Source: an uncultured Fodinibius sp.
Lineage (GTDB): Bacteria; Bacteroidota; Rhodothermia; Balneolales; Balneolaceae
Reading direction: 5' to 3'
Length of the DNA: 64,000 bases
Assembly: GCA_913057775.1 (NCBI GenBank)
Contig: CAJXOG010000001.1
Location: forward strand, 604,031 to 668,030
Position numbers and translations under genes: made by a program. This document shows positions 17,996 through 27,683 of the stretch, piece by piece (position 1 is the first letter of the stretch; every line of letters starts with the position of its first letter). Below the pieces are notes generated by a model that was given only the letters and a program-made list of their open reading frames with translations, ran no database searches and was not told the origin of the DNA.

Positions 17996-19804
17996 TTATT
18001 TTTCAGCTTCGGCTTTCTGCTCTTCATCTTCATACATCGACTCGATTTCATCTTCATAACGTTCTTTCACTATGGGACGTTTAACCTTCAGCGTTGGGGT
18101 AAGTTCGCCGGATTCAATCGAGAAAGGCGTCTCCAGCATAACAAACTTCTTAACCGTCTCCCAAGGTGAAAGCTGCTTATTCACTTTATCCACTTCGCGC
18201 TGTATAAGTCTTCGAACTTCCGGATCTTCATTTTTGGGATCCGAAATGGATTTACCGCGTCCTTTCAACCACTTTTTGGCATTTCCATAATCGGGAACAA
18301 TCAAGGCTGAACAGAATTTTCGCTGATATCCGATCACCATCGACTGATCAATAAACCCACTTTCAGTTAAAAGATTCTCAATAGTCTGAGGAGCAACATA
18401 TTTTCCAGTAGAAAGTTTGAAAACGGACTTCTTGCGATCTGTTATAAATAGATAGTTATCTTCAAGCTTACCCACATCACCCGTCATAAACCAGCTATCA
18501 TCGGTAAAAACCTCTTCTGTTTTTTCTGGATTGTTGTAATACCCTTTCATCACATTAGGACCTTTCGCAAGAATCTCACCATCATCAGCAATTTTGATAT
18601 CTACATTTGATAGCGGCGTCCCAGAACTACCTACGCGCATATGATTTTCATCATTTACTGAGAGCACGGGCGATGTTTCCGTAAGTCCATATCCCTGCAT
18701 GCATATTAACCCCAGCGCATTCATAAATCGAAATAGATTGGGTGACAGAGCTGCACCACCGCTCACCATACCAAGGAGATTCCCACCGAATAGCTCGCGA
18801 ATTTTCGAATATACCAGCTTATCGGCAATTTTGTGCTTAATGGCATCCAACCCGCTCGGTGGATTTTCAGGATCGTATTCTTCTGCCCTGTTTATCGCCC
18901 AGTAATAGAGTTGCTTCTTGAGTCCGCTCATCTCCTGTCCCTTCACTTTTATTCCCGTATGAATTTTCTCCAGCAACCGGGGCACCGTGGCAAAGTAATA
19001 GGGTTTCACATATTCAAAATCATCGCGAATTTCATCCACATCTTCGATGTAGTAAATAGGATATCCCATGCTCAAGTACATGTAAGTGATCATCCGCTCA
19101 AAGACATGCGACAGCGGCAAATATGACAACATTTGTTCATGCTCGCGGACCGTTTCATCGAAAGGCACGCGCTCGAGCGAGGCCAGCAGATTTGATGCAA
19201 TATTATTGTGCGAAAGCATCACGCCTTTGGGATCACCCGTCGTACCGGAAGTATATATCAATGACGCCAGATCATCCGGCTGCACTTTTGATCGCAATTC
19301 CTCAAAAAGTTCAGGATTTTCCTGATGCTTCTTCGCTCCCATTTCCAAGATATCATCAAACTCTTTGAGCTTGTCATGTTTCGATCCGAAAATCGAAATA
19401 ATCGCTTTTACACTGGTAATATCTTTGATGATAGGTTTAGTATCAGCAAAAAGTTCATCGTTAGAAACGATATGTACTTTAGTCTCGGAGTTCTCGAGTA
19501 TATACTTAATTTGTTCTCCGGGCTGTGTGGTATAAATAGGTACATTTACCGCTCCAACAGAGAGGATAGCCTGATCACAAATCACCCATTCTGCACTGTT
19601 CTCGGAATGTAGGCTCACTTTATCACCGGCACGTACGCCGAGCTCATACAATCCCAGTGCTAAATTCCGCACCTTTTCCTGAAACTCAGCTTTACCTGTC
19701 TCTACCCATTCTCCATTCCTTTTCGTAGAAATGAATACATCTTTATCATGCTTTTGAATGCCCTTTTCAATCTCAGTAATAATTGTGGTCGGATCATAAG
19801 CCAT
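17996..19804 (-). CDS. Long-chain acyl-CoA synthetase
   Basis: This 602-residue AMP-forming ligase activates free fatty acids to acyl-CoA. The P-loop-like motif LIYTSGTTGDPKGVM is near residue 195. The A-motif GYGLTETSP and the GDVGKLEDNYLFITDRKK segment follow in order, with a C-terminal domain (VIGYQRKFCSALIVPD). The C-terminus is acidic and charged. It is the first gene of a five-gene minus-strand run for fatty acid activation and beta-oxidation and is divergent from a thioesterase gene across 141 nt. Confidence 0.92.
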   Translation of the reverse strand: MAYDPTTIITEIEKGIQKHDKDVFISTKRNGEWVETGKAEFQEKVRNLALGLYELGVRAGDKVSLHSENSAEWVICDQAILSVGAVNVPIYTTQPGEQIKYILENSETKVHIVSNDELFADTKPIIKDITSVKAIISIFGSKHDKLKEFDDILEMGAKKHQENPELFEELRSKVQPDDLASLIYTSGTTGDPKGVMLSHNNIASNLLASLERVPFDETVREHEQMLSYLPLSHVFERMITYMYLSMGYPIYYIEDVDEIRDDFEYVKPYYFATVPRLLEKIHTGIKVKGQEMSGLKKQLYYWAINRAEEYDPENPPSGLDAIKHKIADKLVYSKIRELFGGNLLGMVSGGAALSPNLFRFMNALGLICMQGYGLTETSPVLSVNDENHMRVGSSGTPLSNVDIKIADDGEILAKGPNVMKGYYNNPEKTEEVFTDDSWFMTGDVGKLEDNYLFITDRKKSVFKLSTGKYVAPQTIENLLTESGFIDQSMVIGYQRKFCSALIVPDYGNAKKWLKGRGKSISDPKNEDPEVRRLIQREVDKVNKQLSPWETVKKFVMLETPFSIESGELTPTLKVKRPIVKERYEDEIESMYEDEEQKAEAEK

Positions 19805-19945
19805 AACGGTACGCTATTTAATTGTTGATGACGCTCTTTACCAATAATTTAAACGATTGTGGATGATTTAAAAGTCTATTTAAATTTTTTCTTCCAATTT
19901 TATAATTACCTTTACATCCACTAATCAATTGTAACAGAATCATTT

Positions 19946-20374
19946 ATGTATATCCAACCGAATATTGAAAAACGAGTAAAAAAATTTCTTTCGGTCTCTG
20001 AAAAAAATATGGGCGATGCCCTCGGCATTTCATTCACTTCTTTCAAGTCTGATGAAGTAAAAGCCACTATGCCGGTCAGTGAAAATACCATTCAACCCTT
20101 CGGATTTCTCCATGGAGGAGCCTCTGTTGCTCTGGCCGAAACCCTGGCATCCATCGGAGCTTGGCTGAACATCGAAAAAGAGAACAAAACAGCGGTAGGT
20201 GTTGAAATCAATGCGAATCATGTACGGGCCGCAAAAAAAGGAGAAACAGTGTATGGCGTTTCCACCCCTATCCACAAGGGACGCCAAACCCAAGTATGGG
20301 AGACAAAAATATTTAATGAGGATGAAAAACTGGTGTGCGTATCTCGGTGTACGCTAGCGATTATTGATATTTAG
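19946..20374 (+). CDS. Hotdog-fold thioesterase (MenI/PaaI-like)
   Basis: This 142-residue hotdog-fold protein has the active-site segment QPFGFLHGGASVALAETLAS. Its likely reaction is hydrolysis of an acyl-CoA or aryl-CoA; the sequence resembles 1,4-dihydroxy-2-naphthoyl-CoA thioesterases and phenylacetyl-CoA thioesterases. It is divergent from the acyl-CoA synthetase gene and convergent with a hypothetical gene 10 nt away. The substrate is not certain; fatty acyl-CoA turnover is plausible from context. Confidence 0.82.
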   Translation: MYIQPNIEKRVKKFLSVSEKNMGDALGISFTSFKSDEVKATMPVSENTIQPFGFLHGGASVALAETLASIGAWLNIEKENKTAVGVEINANHVRAAKKGETVYGVSTPIHKGRQTQVWETKIFNEDEKLVCVSRCTLAIIDI

Positions 20375-20384
20375 ATGTGAAATA

Positions 20385-21101
20385 CTATTCATACAACTGC
20401 TGCAGTAATTTTCGTTTGGTGACGGGAAAAATCGTCTCCCGAAACGGGAAATCCAGATCGGTATTGAACGCAAAGGTAGCAGGGTTGGGTAATTCTTTAT
20501 TTTCATCAATAAGATCCAGTTTGATGGCATTCGGTGATCGGTAGGCTTCCCCCTGCTCCAATCCTTTTAAAAAAGCTGTTTTAAGCGCTCGATACTTATC
20601 CTGCGAACTTTCAAAAACGGTAAGCTCATATTGGTAAAGCAATAATTTCGATTCTTCGTTATCCGGCACAAAAAAGTATCCCTCATCTGTATAATTAGGG
20701 ATAATCCCTACTTCTTCGAGCTTGATTTCATCGTTTACAAATTCATAAATCGTTTTTCCTTCCTCTATTTTCGCTTTAATCAATGGCAGTCCCCACTCAA
20801 TCAGATCTTCCACTTTTGACAGGTCTGATCCAGACACAAAAACCACTTCGTGTTCGATAACCTCATTCACAAAGTCAATCTTTTTGATACGCTTTGGAAA
20901 TTCATCCCTTAGATCCCGCAGTCGATTTAAGATATCATCAAGGGTGGTATAGAGTTCTACCAAATGACTCAGATGCGGATAAATTTTATTCATCTGAAAA
21001 TCATCGGTAATTGATTTAAGTCCCGCCAATATTTTGTACTGCTGGGATTCAAAATCAGATTGAAGGTGTGTAAAAAGATCAATATCGAGTGAATGAGACA
21101 T
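20385..21101 (-). CDS. Hypothetical protein, soluble
   Basis: I do not recognise this 238-residue protein. It has no signal peptide or membrane segment, is rich in acidic and basic residues, and has helical stretches in the N-terminal half (LVELYTTLDDILNRLRDLRD). A C-terminal FPVTKRKLLQQLYE follows. ATG 21101 is chosen because a strong AGGAGGT lies 5 nt upstream, which is rare in this window. Earlier in-frame starts would put that ribosome binding site inside the gene. It sits downstream of and on the same strand as an acyl-CoA synthetase, 148 nt away. Confidence 0.75.
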   Translation of the reverse strand: MSHSLDIDLFTHLQSDFESQQYKILAGLKSITDDFQMNKIYPHLSHLVELYTTLDDILNRLRDLRDEFPKRIKKIDFVNEVIEHEVVFVSGSDLSKVEDLIEWGLPLIKAKIEEGKTIYEFVNDEIKLEEVGIIPNYTDEGYFFVPDNEESKLLLYQYELTVFESSQDKYRALKTAFLKGLEQGEAYRSPNAIKLDLIDENKELPNPATFAFNTDLDFPFRETIFPVTKRKLLQQLYE

Positions 21102-21195
21102 AGTGACCTCCTGCCTTTGTTCCGTTGTGTAGATGATCCTTTTTCCAACTTTAATTAATAACGAAGAGAGGAGCAAGTTTTATTGTGTAATCGGT

Positions 21196-21245
21196 TGAAT
21201 GTTTGATGTTGCAGGTTTTCCACAACCTTTAACTTTCAACATTCA
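21196..21245. repeat. Short inverted-repeat element between acyl-CoA synthetase and hypothetical gene
   Basis: TGAATGTT (21196-21203) and AACATTCA (21238-21245) are perfect inverted arms. AGGTT and AACCT inside them extend the pairing, giving a hairpin of about 50 nt. It lies in the junction 21102-21249. It could act as a terminator-like structure or be a REP-like element; there is no clear T-run. Confidence 0.5.
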
Positions 21246-21249
21246 TCCT

Positions 21250-22902
21250 CTAACTTTTGAACTGCACATCTTTCCATTGTTCAAAATGGTGTATCACTTT
21301 TCGTCGCTGATACTTGCCCGTTGAGGTGACTGGAATTTGATCCCCAAAAACAACAACCTTCGGTGACTTTGAAAATGGCAGATGCTCTCGGCAATAATCT
21401 AAAATAGCTTCCTCATCTTCCTCTGCCCCTTCTTTAAGCTCTACATAAGCGCCCACTTCCTCACCGTACCAGTCATTTTCAAAACCCACAGCAATACCCG
21501 CCTTCACACCCGGAGCCTTATTAATCACTTCGTCAATTTCGAGGGGTGCCAGGTTTACGCCACCACGGATAATCAACTCTTTTAACCGACCGGTAATAAA
21601 AAAGTAGGGACGTCCTTTCTCGTCATTTACATAAAATCCCTCATCTCCACTGCGAAACCAGCCATTTTTAAAGGTTTCTTCATTAGCCTCTCGGTTATTA
21701 TAGTATTCAATCATAACATTTACACCGCGAATCACAATTTCGCCACGCTCCTCTTCCTCCAGTTCTTTTCCGTCTTCGTCGTGGATAGCCATATCATTGG
21801 CTGGAATAGGCACACCAATACTCGGATATCCATAATCAGAAATCCATTTCTTGTGCTCCTCTTCGTCTAGATCAATGGGAAGAAAGCAGGAATAGCAGGT
21901 GGTCTCGGAAAGTCCGTAGCCGTGAATTATGGGGATATCGAAGCGACTTTCAAATGTTTCAGCCACTTTTATGGTCAACGGTCCCGCACCGCAAATTACG
22001 TGCTTTAAGGTTGAGGTATCGGGCATCTCTTTATCTGAATAATAATTATTGAGATACTGTAACAATGTAGGCACAACACTGACAATTTGAACGCCCTCTT
22101 CTTTGATGATGGAGAAAAACCGGCTTGTCCTAAATTTTTGGTTGAGTACTGCAGATCCCCCGGCAAAAAATGGGGTCATCAATGTGACTATAGTACCATT
22201 TACATGATGGATCGGTAGCACGCACATCATGCGTGTTTCGTCATCGATATTGTGCCAATCAGCAATGCTACGGGCATCCTCAAGCAAATTACGCTGACTC
22301 AGCACCACTCCTTTGGGCGGCCCGGTAGTTCCGGAAGTAAAAACAATCAGGGCTTCGGAATCTGAAAGAGTATCGTCGGGAAGCTCAAGATCTCCCTTCT
22401 CCCTGGTAAAATTTTCGATCTCTCCCTCACAAACAATCCACTCTACGTTTTTTAAATATTTATGTGATTCCAGAATCCCCCGAAATCGCTCCCGGTATTC
22501 GGTTCGCACAAATGCCAGTTCTACCTCTCCATTTTCAAGGATATAGGCAATGCGCTCATCACCTTCTCCCAAATTGATGGGCACAACCACCAATCCCAGC
22601 AGCCAGGCAGCAAAATACTGCACAACGGTGTGCCAGTGATTATGCGAGATCGTAGCAATACGATCGCCGTGGCTAAGTCCGTGATTCTGCATAAAGCGTG
22701 CACATTTAATTACAAGCTGATAAAATTCAGCGTAACTAACCTCGGTCCTGTTATCATTTTCATCAATATAGGTCAGATAGTTGCCCTCATTATCCGAGCG
22801 TAGCTCTAATAATCCCGGAATATCCTTAACCGGCAAAGGAGATAACTCGTTAGAGGTATCACGCGCGTGATCAATTTTTTGCTGAAGTTCTTGAAAATCC
22901 AT
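21250..22902 (-). CDS. Class I adenylate-forming acyl-CoA ligase
   Basis: This 550-residue AMP-dependent ligase has the motif IVFTSGTTGPPKGVVLSQRN, then GYGLSETTCYS, GDEGFYV...GRLKELIIRGG, and the terminal lysine loop TGKYQRRKV. It would activate a fatty or aromatic carboxylic acid to the CoA thioester. It is shorter than the synthetase at 17996 and belongs to a different subgroup, so the two are not a recent duplication. It is divergent from pcm. Confidence 0.88.
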   Translation of the reverse strand: MDFQELQQKIDHARDTSNELSPLPVKDIPGLLELRSDNEGNYLTYIDENDNRTEVSYAEFYQLVIKCARFMQNHGLSHGDRIATISHNHWHTVVQYFAAWLLGLVVVPINLGEGDERIAYILENGEVELAFVRTEYRERFRGILESHKYLKNVEWIVCEGEIENFTREKGDLELPDDTLSDSEALIVFTSGTTGPPKGVVLSQRNLLEDARSIADWHNIDDETRMMCVLPIHHVNGTIVTLMTPFFAGGSAVLNQKFRTSRFFSIIKEEGVQIVSVVPTLLQYLNNYYSDKEMPDTSTLKHVICGAGPLTIKVAETFESRFDIPIIHGYGLSETTCYSCFLPIDLDEEEHKKWISDYGYPSIGVPIPANDMAIHDEDGKELEEEERGEIVIRGVNVMIEYYNNREANEETFKNGWFRSGDEGFYVNDEKGRPYFFITGRLKELIIRGGVNLAPLEIDEVINKAPGVKAGIAVGFENDWYGEEVGAYVELKEGAEEDEEAILDYCREHLPFSKSPKVVVFGDQIPVTSTGKYQRRKVIHHFEQWKDVQFKS

Positions 22903-22980
22903 AAAGCACTAATTTATTCCCCATTGATCTGTGCTCAATTTTAGGTTTTGAAGGGCGGAAAGGCAAATAACTTCCATATT

Positions 22981-23008
22981 TTGAACGGACTGTAGAGGAT
23001 AGTATGTT
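22981..23008 (+). promoter_or_regulatory. Possible sigma70-like promoter for pcm
   Basis: TTGAAC at 22981-22986 and TATGTT at 23003-23008 are separated by 16 nt and end 17 nt before the start codon. The -10 is a moderate match, so this is tentative. Confidence 0.35.
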
Positions 23009-23025
23009 TTTTATGATACAAATAA

Positions 23026-23844
23026 ATGAATACTACTTTTATGAAAACACTGAATAGCCTTCTCATTTTATTGATTGCAGCTGCAGGGATATGGTTTACA
23101 TTCGAAGATCCTATCCCTCTGTCGGTCGATAATTTATCATCACCTCCATCGGTGGATACTGTTTATGCTGATACCCTGGAGTGGGAGAGACCTCGCTTTG
23201 ATCAGCGCCAAAATGAACGACATGAGATGGTCGAGCAAGGGATTAAAGCCCGAGGCATTACTGATAAAAAAGTGCTGGATGCCATGCGCAATGTCCCACG
23301 GCACTTCTTTGTGCCCAAAAACTATCAGGAGCATGCCTACGAAAATCGTCCTCTTCCAATTGGTCATAACCAGACGATTTCACAACCCTTAATCGTAGCC
23401 TATATGACAGACCTGCTGGATCTTGAAGCCGGTGAAAAAGTGCTGGAAATCGGTACAGGCAGCGGCTACCAGGCGGCCGTTTTATCTGAACTTACCCCGC
23501 ATATTTATACGATAGAAATTATAAAACCACTGGCTGATCAGGCAATCAAGCGATTTGAAATACTCGGCTATGATACCATCACTACAAAAGTTGGCGATGG
23601 GTACAAAGGATGGCCGGAGCACGCTCCATTCGATAAGATAATCTTAACGGCAGCTCCCGAGCAAATCCCTCAACCCTTAATTAATCAGCTAGCTCCCGAA
23701 GGGATCTTGGTAGCTCCTGTCGGCAGTATTGACGACAACCAGGTGTTAACAAAAATCACAAAAACAAAAGACGGCGAAATTAAAAGAGAACAAAAGATGC
23801 CGGTACGATTTGTTCCTATGACTGGTGAAAGTCAAAAACAGTAA
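23026..23844 (+). CDS. pcm: Protein-L-isoaspartate O-methyltransferase, exported form
   Basis: This 272-residue enzyme uses SAM to methylate isoaspartyl residues in damaged proteins. The methyltransferase motif VLEIGTGSGYQAAVL, the upstream IGHNQTISQP active-site segment and the LTAAPEQIPQPL segment are all present. Unlike the usual cytosolic form, it starts with an N-terminal hydrophobic segment (about 7-26), then a linker of about 35 residues, so it is probably anchored or exported to the periplasm. ATG 23026 is chosen; a second ATG at 23041 is possible. There is no clear ribosome binding site. Confidence 0.9.
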   Translation: MNTTFMKTLNSLLILLIAAAGIWFTFEDPIPLSVDNLSSPPSVDTVYADTLEWERPRFDQRQNERHEMVEQGIKARGITDKKVLDAMRNVPRHFFVPKNYQEHAYENRPLPIGHNQTISQPLIVAYMTDLLDLEAGEKVLEIGTGSGYQAAVLSELTPHIYTIEIIKPLADQAIKRFEILGYDTITTKVGDGYKGWPEHAPFDKIILTAAPEQIPQPLINQLAPEGILVAPVGSIDDNQVLTKITKTKDGEIKREQKMPVRFVPMTGESQKQ

Positions 23845-23890
23845 ATAAATTATAACCTTTACTGTCTATAATATCCCAGTACTTTTCTTT

Positions 23891-25576
23891 CTACAAAATT
23901 CGCGGAGAAGTAAGCTTGATATCCGCATATTTCCAGGCTTCATCAAATTGAGTTTTTATTTGTTGGGCCTCATTTTCTCTGCCCTGTGCAATAAGACTTT
24001 GATGCAAACCAAAGAGCGCCCATCCATTTTTGGGAAACTCTTTAAGATCATCACGAAAGACTTGCTCAGCTTCTATGGGTTTTTCTGCATCCAACAAAAC
24101 GGTACCAAGATTATGACGCACAGGAAAGAACCAATCTGGCGGCTCGTTATAGAGCAATTCATCCTCAATTGCGATCGCCTCTTCCAATAATGCCACAGCT
24201 TGATCGTATGCATTATTTTTGGCAGCAATTTCTCCCTCTAACACACGCGTAGCTATCTGCATAAGATCATAAGCGTGATTCATAATGATAACCGTTTTCA
24301 ACGAATCATTAGCAGCAATAGTTTTTAGATCATCCAGATGCTGCCTTGCGCTATCAACCTGATCGGTGGCCACAGAAGCCATTCCTTGGGCATAATGCCA
24401 AACACCTCGAGGATACAACAAGTCTTCATCGGGTTTTGGAGTGGACAGAATTTCATCCCATTCCCCAAACCGTACATTTCCATACATTGGGATAGTCCAA
24501 AAATGTTGCAAAAGCCCCATTCCCGGTTGACGCATCATATTAGTGTCAACATGCTCAAAAGTACTTTTGGCAGCCTCTAAACTACGTTTTTTACGTCCTT
24601 CCAAAGTAGCCGTTGCCCACAAAAAGTGATGGTTGTGCGGCATATATCCCAGTGGATACATCCCCTGCTGGTGGCATTGCGATACATATTCATTATCGGA
24701 TTCGATCGCCCGCTCATTAGCCTCCGATCCTTCGTGATACATCCCTACGCGAATATAGGTATGTGCCGGCATATGGACGAGGTGTCCCGCACCAGGCACG
24801 GCATTGCCCAAACGCTTAGCGCTTTCCAGGGCTTTTTCGGGATTGGGAGAAGCTTCGGAAGCATGAATGTACAAGTGGTTAGCCATCGGATGATCCGGAT
24901 TTTTTTCTATTATGCGCTCCAGTAGTGCCATAATTTTGGGTGTCCACGGTTTCGCTTCTCCTTCTTTATTCCAAAAATCCCATGGATGAAGGTCCATTAA
25001 GGACTCGGCATATAATACCTGTGCCTCCAAATCTTCGGGATGCTTTTCGACCACTTTCCCCATCGCTTGGGCATAGGCACTATCAAGCTGAGTACGATCT
25101 TCGGGTGGGTTTTCAGCATATCGCTTAGCTAGAGCATTAATATAATCCTGCTCGCGCTGAGTCCCATTGGACTTTAATTCCTGTGCTTTCTGCATAGCTT
25201 CCCATGCTACTGGGATTGCATCAGGCAGCATAGGCAAATTCAAATTTGGTCCCTGTACCAGCGCAATGCCCCACCACGCCATCGGGTGATCTGGCTGAAG
25301 CTCGGCAACCTGTCGAAAAGAACGCTCAGCTTCTTTATGGTTAAAACCATATGTCAACATAATACCTTGATTAAAATATTTAGCTGCAAGTGTATCATCT
25401 AACGAAACATCGAAACGATGCTCTCCCATCCCCTCAAATAAAGGTGCTGACTGGTTGGTGAATAAATTCCGTTCATCCGGCTTCTCGATGCAACTGACCA
25501 TTAGAAAAAGGCTACTGACTATCATCCCTATAAGAAAAACATCAGGTACAAATGAACACTGGTTTCTTTTATGCAT
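23891..25576 (-). CDS. TPR lipoprotein with conserved histidine array
   Basis: This 561-residue protein has a signal peptide with a lipobox ending MVSC at C29. TPR-like repeats follow in the N-terminal and C-terminal parts (for example FNHKEAERSFRQVAELQPDH near 78-97). In the middle, H229, H234, H238, H265, H268 and H272 form an array with spacings 5, 4, 27, 3, 4, and further histidines (H314, H316, H317) follow. The TPR protein at 34126 has exactly the same spacings, so the array is conserved and may bind a metal or heme. It is envelope-located; the function is unknown. Confidence 0.8.
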   Translation of the reverse strand: MHKRNQCSFVPDVFLIGMIVSSLFLMVSCIEKPDERNLFTNQSAPLFEGMGEHRFDVSLDDTLAAKYFNQGIMLTYGFNHKEAERSFRQVAELQPDHPMAWWGIALVQGPNLNLPMLPDAIPVAWEAMQKAQELKSNGTQREQDYINALAKRYAENPPEDRTQLDSAYAQAMGKVVEKHPEDLEAQVLYAESLMDLHPWDFWNKEGEAKPWTPKIMALLERIIEKNPDHPMANHLYIHASEASPNPEKALESAKRLGNAVPGAGHLVHMPAHTYIRVGMYHEGSEANERAIESDNEYVSQCHQQGMYPLGYMPHNHHFLWATATLEGRKKRSLEAAKSTFEHVDTNMMRQPGMGLLQHFWTIPMYGNVRFGEWDEILSTPKPDEDLLYPRGVWHYAQGMASVATDQVDSARQHLDDLKTIAANDSLKTVIIMNHAYDLMQIATRVLEGEIAAKNNAYDQAVALLEEAIAIEDELLYNEPPDWFFPVRHNLGTVLLDAEKPIEAEQVFRDDLKEFPKNGWALFGLHQSLIAQGRENEAQQIKTQFDEAWKYADIKLTSPRIL

Positions 25577-25839
25577 AACTCCCTCAGAATTAAAATATTA
25601 ATTGAATAATTCTTTATACCTCTCAACATAAATTTTGATCCCTCTTTTATTCATTAAGAAAGTGGGTCAGATCTTGCCCCTTATTTGTTTCTGTAAATCA
25701 GTATTTAACTACTCAACTCTAACTCAATAAAAGTAGGGCTCAATAATCAATTAATACTCACATACCAAGGATTTGATACTGAAAGTACTCTCAAATGTAT
25801 ATCACCCTCTTAGAAATGCGATTCTATATTGCTTGATCG

Positions 25840-27429
25840 TTACTTGGCAGGCTCCCAGGAATTGAAATAGGAAGGTGAGTCCTTTTTGTCAAAAGTAAAC
25901 TCTAAGTTTATAACTTCTTCCGGCTCCTGATTTTCAATACGATCTATCTCAGTGTTAAGCTGTTTTGTGAGTTTTCTAATCAACGTACCGTCCAATGAAT
26001 CAGCAACTGCAATCTCGAATGGTTCAGAAATTCCATGAAATTGTGTCCGAACCATTTTATCGGTTCCTTCAACATTAATTGAAATTTCAGTATCACTATT
26101 GGCATGACTGTATTCGTGTCTACAGATAAGAGTCAACAACTCATTAAGCAATAATCCGAAGGTTACAGCCTGGCTAATAGTCAGTTTAAAAGAAGTGCAA
26201 GTCAGTTTAAACCGAGTTCCATCAATTTCTCCAAAATTTGCTTGCACTTGATTTACAATACTCTCAACATAAACATCCATTTTAACATCGGCAGCGTCTT
26301 CGTGTTGATACGTCTGTTCATGTACTTTGCCCATAGAATAAATACGGGAATGACTTTTTCGCAGCTCCTTTTGTACAATCTGGTTTTCTGAATTTTGGAG
26401 CTGAAGCTCAATAAGTCCAGAAACTAACTGCATATTGTTTTTGACCCGGTGATGGATTTCGGCTATGAGTGCTCTCTTTATCCGTACCTGATCTTTTAAT
26501 GTTTTATTCCAACCTTCTACTAACCGAATACCCCCCAATCCAGCGGCAAGTAGAATCACTATGGAAATCCAAGCTGTTAACTCAAAGGTTTGTGAAGCAC
26601 TTAGTATCTCATTGGCAAAACTTGAAGAGGTATTTCTTAGTGCTTCTTCTATTCTCAGGGTTCCTAACTGCTCGGCCGAAAGTATAAAAATCACCAGCAC
26701 AGTCACTACAGATATAATGGCACTATATACCCACCCCAGTGAAATTTCGGGTCGTTCAGGGACATCAAAATATTTATCCTTAACATTTTCTATTTTGTCT
26801 CCGACTAAAAAAAGAATGGGAGCATTAATAAATACGAGCTGTAGAAATGTGCCGGTCCACCAACTTTGCCAGGCAATAAGTGTTTCTTCAATTGTCAAGC
26901 CCTGAACATGGCTCCAAATTAAAGAACCCAATGAAGAAGCCATCGATGCCACTAGTGCTACACCTACAAAAAATGCTAAATGGGTAACACTGTCTAATGT
27001 ATAATGAAAATGAGTGCTATAATATACCACCGCAAAAATTGCCATTCCTAAAACCACCGCTATCCCAAAAAGTATAGACCATTGGGTAGGCATATTAAAA
27101 GCCAGAGCTACCATAAAAGTTGAGAGATATGCAGGAATAAATCCCCATTCGAATCCCAACCAAAACAGTAATAAATTTGATATTAAAAGCGGTGGATAAA
27201 ACAACAAAAACAGCGAAATTGCCTGACTCGTACTAGCTAATGTATCCCAGTCTGAAGGTATCCAGTAAATTACGGAGAGAAAACTGAGAACAAATAACAC
27301 AAGCCATAAACCTAGTAACAAACCTACCTTTTTACTAAACAACCCATATTCTTCCAGTAAATATCCCAATGGAAGTGGACGCCAATACCCTCTATCCTGT
27401 TCGCTTGTACTCCCTCTTTCTCCAATCAT
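25840..27429 (-). CDS. MASE1-like membrane histidine kinase with degenerate ATPase domain
   Basis: This 529-residue protein has about eight or nine transmembrane segments resembling MASE1 (about 35-205), a further pair near 232-252 and 284-303, and a HisKA_2-type dimerisation domain with the phospho-acceptor IHHRVKNN at about 325-332. The ATPase region (420-515) is degraded: the N-box reads NELLTLICRHEY and not NELxxNAxKHA, and no DxGxG glycine box is seen. It may be a pseudokinase, a phosphatase or an autophosphorylation-dead sensor. The other kinase in the window (53384) keeps all boxes. No response regulator is adjacent. Confidence 0.8.
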   Translation of the reverse strand: MIGERGSTSEQDRGYWRPLPLGYLLEEYGLFSKKVGLLLGLWLVLFVLSFLSVIYWIPSDWDTLASTSQAISLFLLFYPPLLISNLLLFWLGFEWGFIPAYLSTFMVALAFNMPTQWSILFGIAVVLGMAIFAVVYYSTHFHYTLDSVTHLAFFVGVALVASMASSLGSLIWSHVQGLTIEETLIAWQSWWTGTFLQLVFINAPILFLVGDKIENVKDKYFDVPERPEISLGWVYSAIISVVTVLVIFILSAEQLGTLRIEEALRNTSSSFANEILSASQTFELTAWISIVILLAAGLGGIRLVEGWNKTLKDQVRIKRALIAEIHHRVKNNMQLVSGLIELQLQNSENQIVQKELRKSHSRIYSMGKVHEQTYQHEDAADVKMDVYVESIVNQVQANFGEIDGTRFKLTCTSFKLTISQAVTFGLLLNELLTLICRHEYSHANSDTEISINVEGTDKMVRTQFHGISEPFEIAVADSLDGTLIRKLTKQLNTEIDRIENQEPEEVINLEFTFDKKDSPSYFNSWEPAK

Positions 27430-27683
27430 CTAAATAATTCTTTAATACTTAATTAATTTAAAACAGTTTGGCTATCCATTCAAAAGGTGTTTATCAGGTA
27501 TTGGATTATCAATCTTAATTTGATTCTACCATAAGTTTTGATTAACACAAAAAAATAGATCTTCGATTAAAAAAACTTAATATCCAACAAATAAGTTGAA
27601 ACTTTTGAGCGTTAAAAAATATCGTTAGCTTATTTTGTACAATATTTTTATCAACTTTCCTATTTCCTTTAATTCAAGAAATC

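Noticed and set aside
27600-27640. Bacteroidota-type promoter before the secreted hypothetical gene
   Set aside because: TATTTTG is one base short of TAnnTTTG and the spacing to a TTG is too long.
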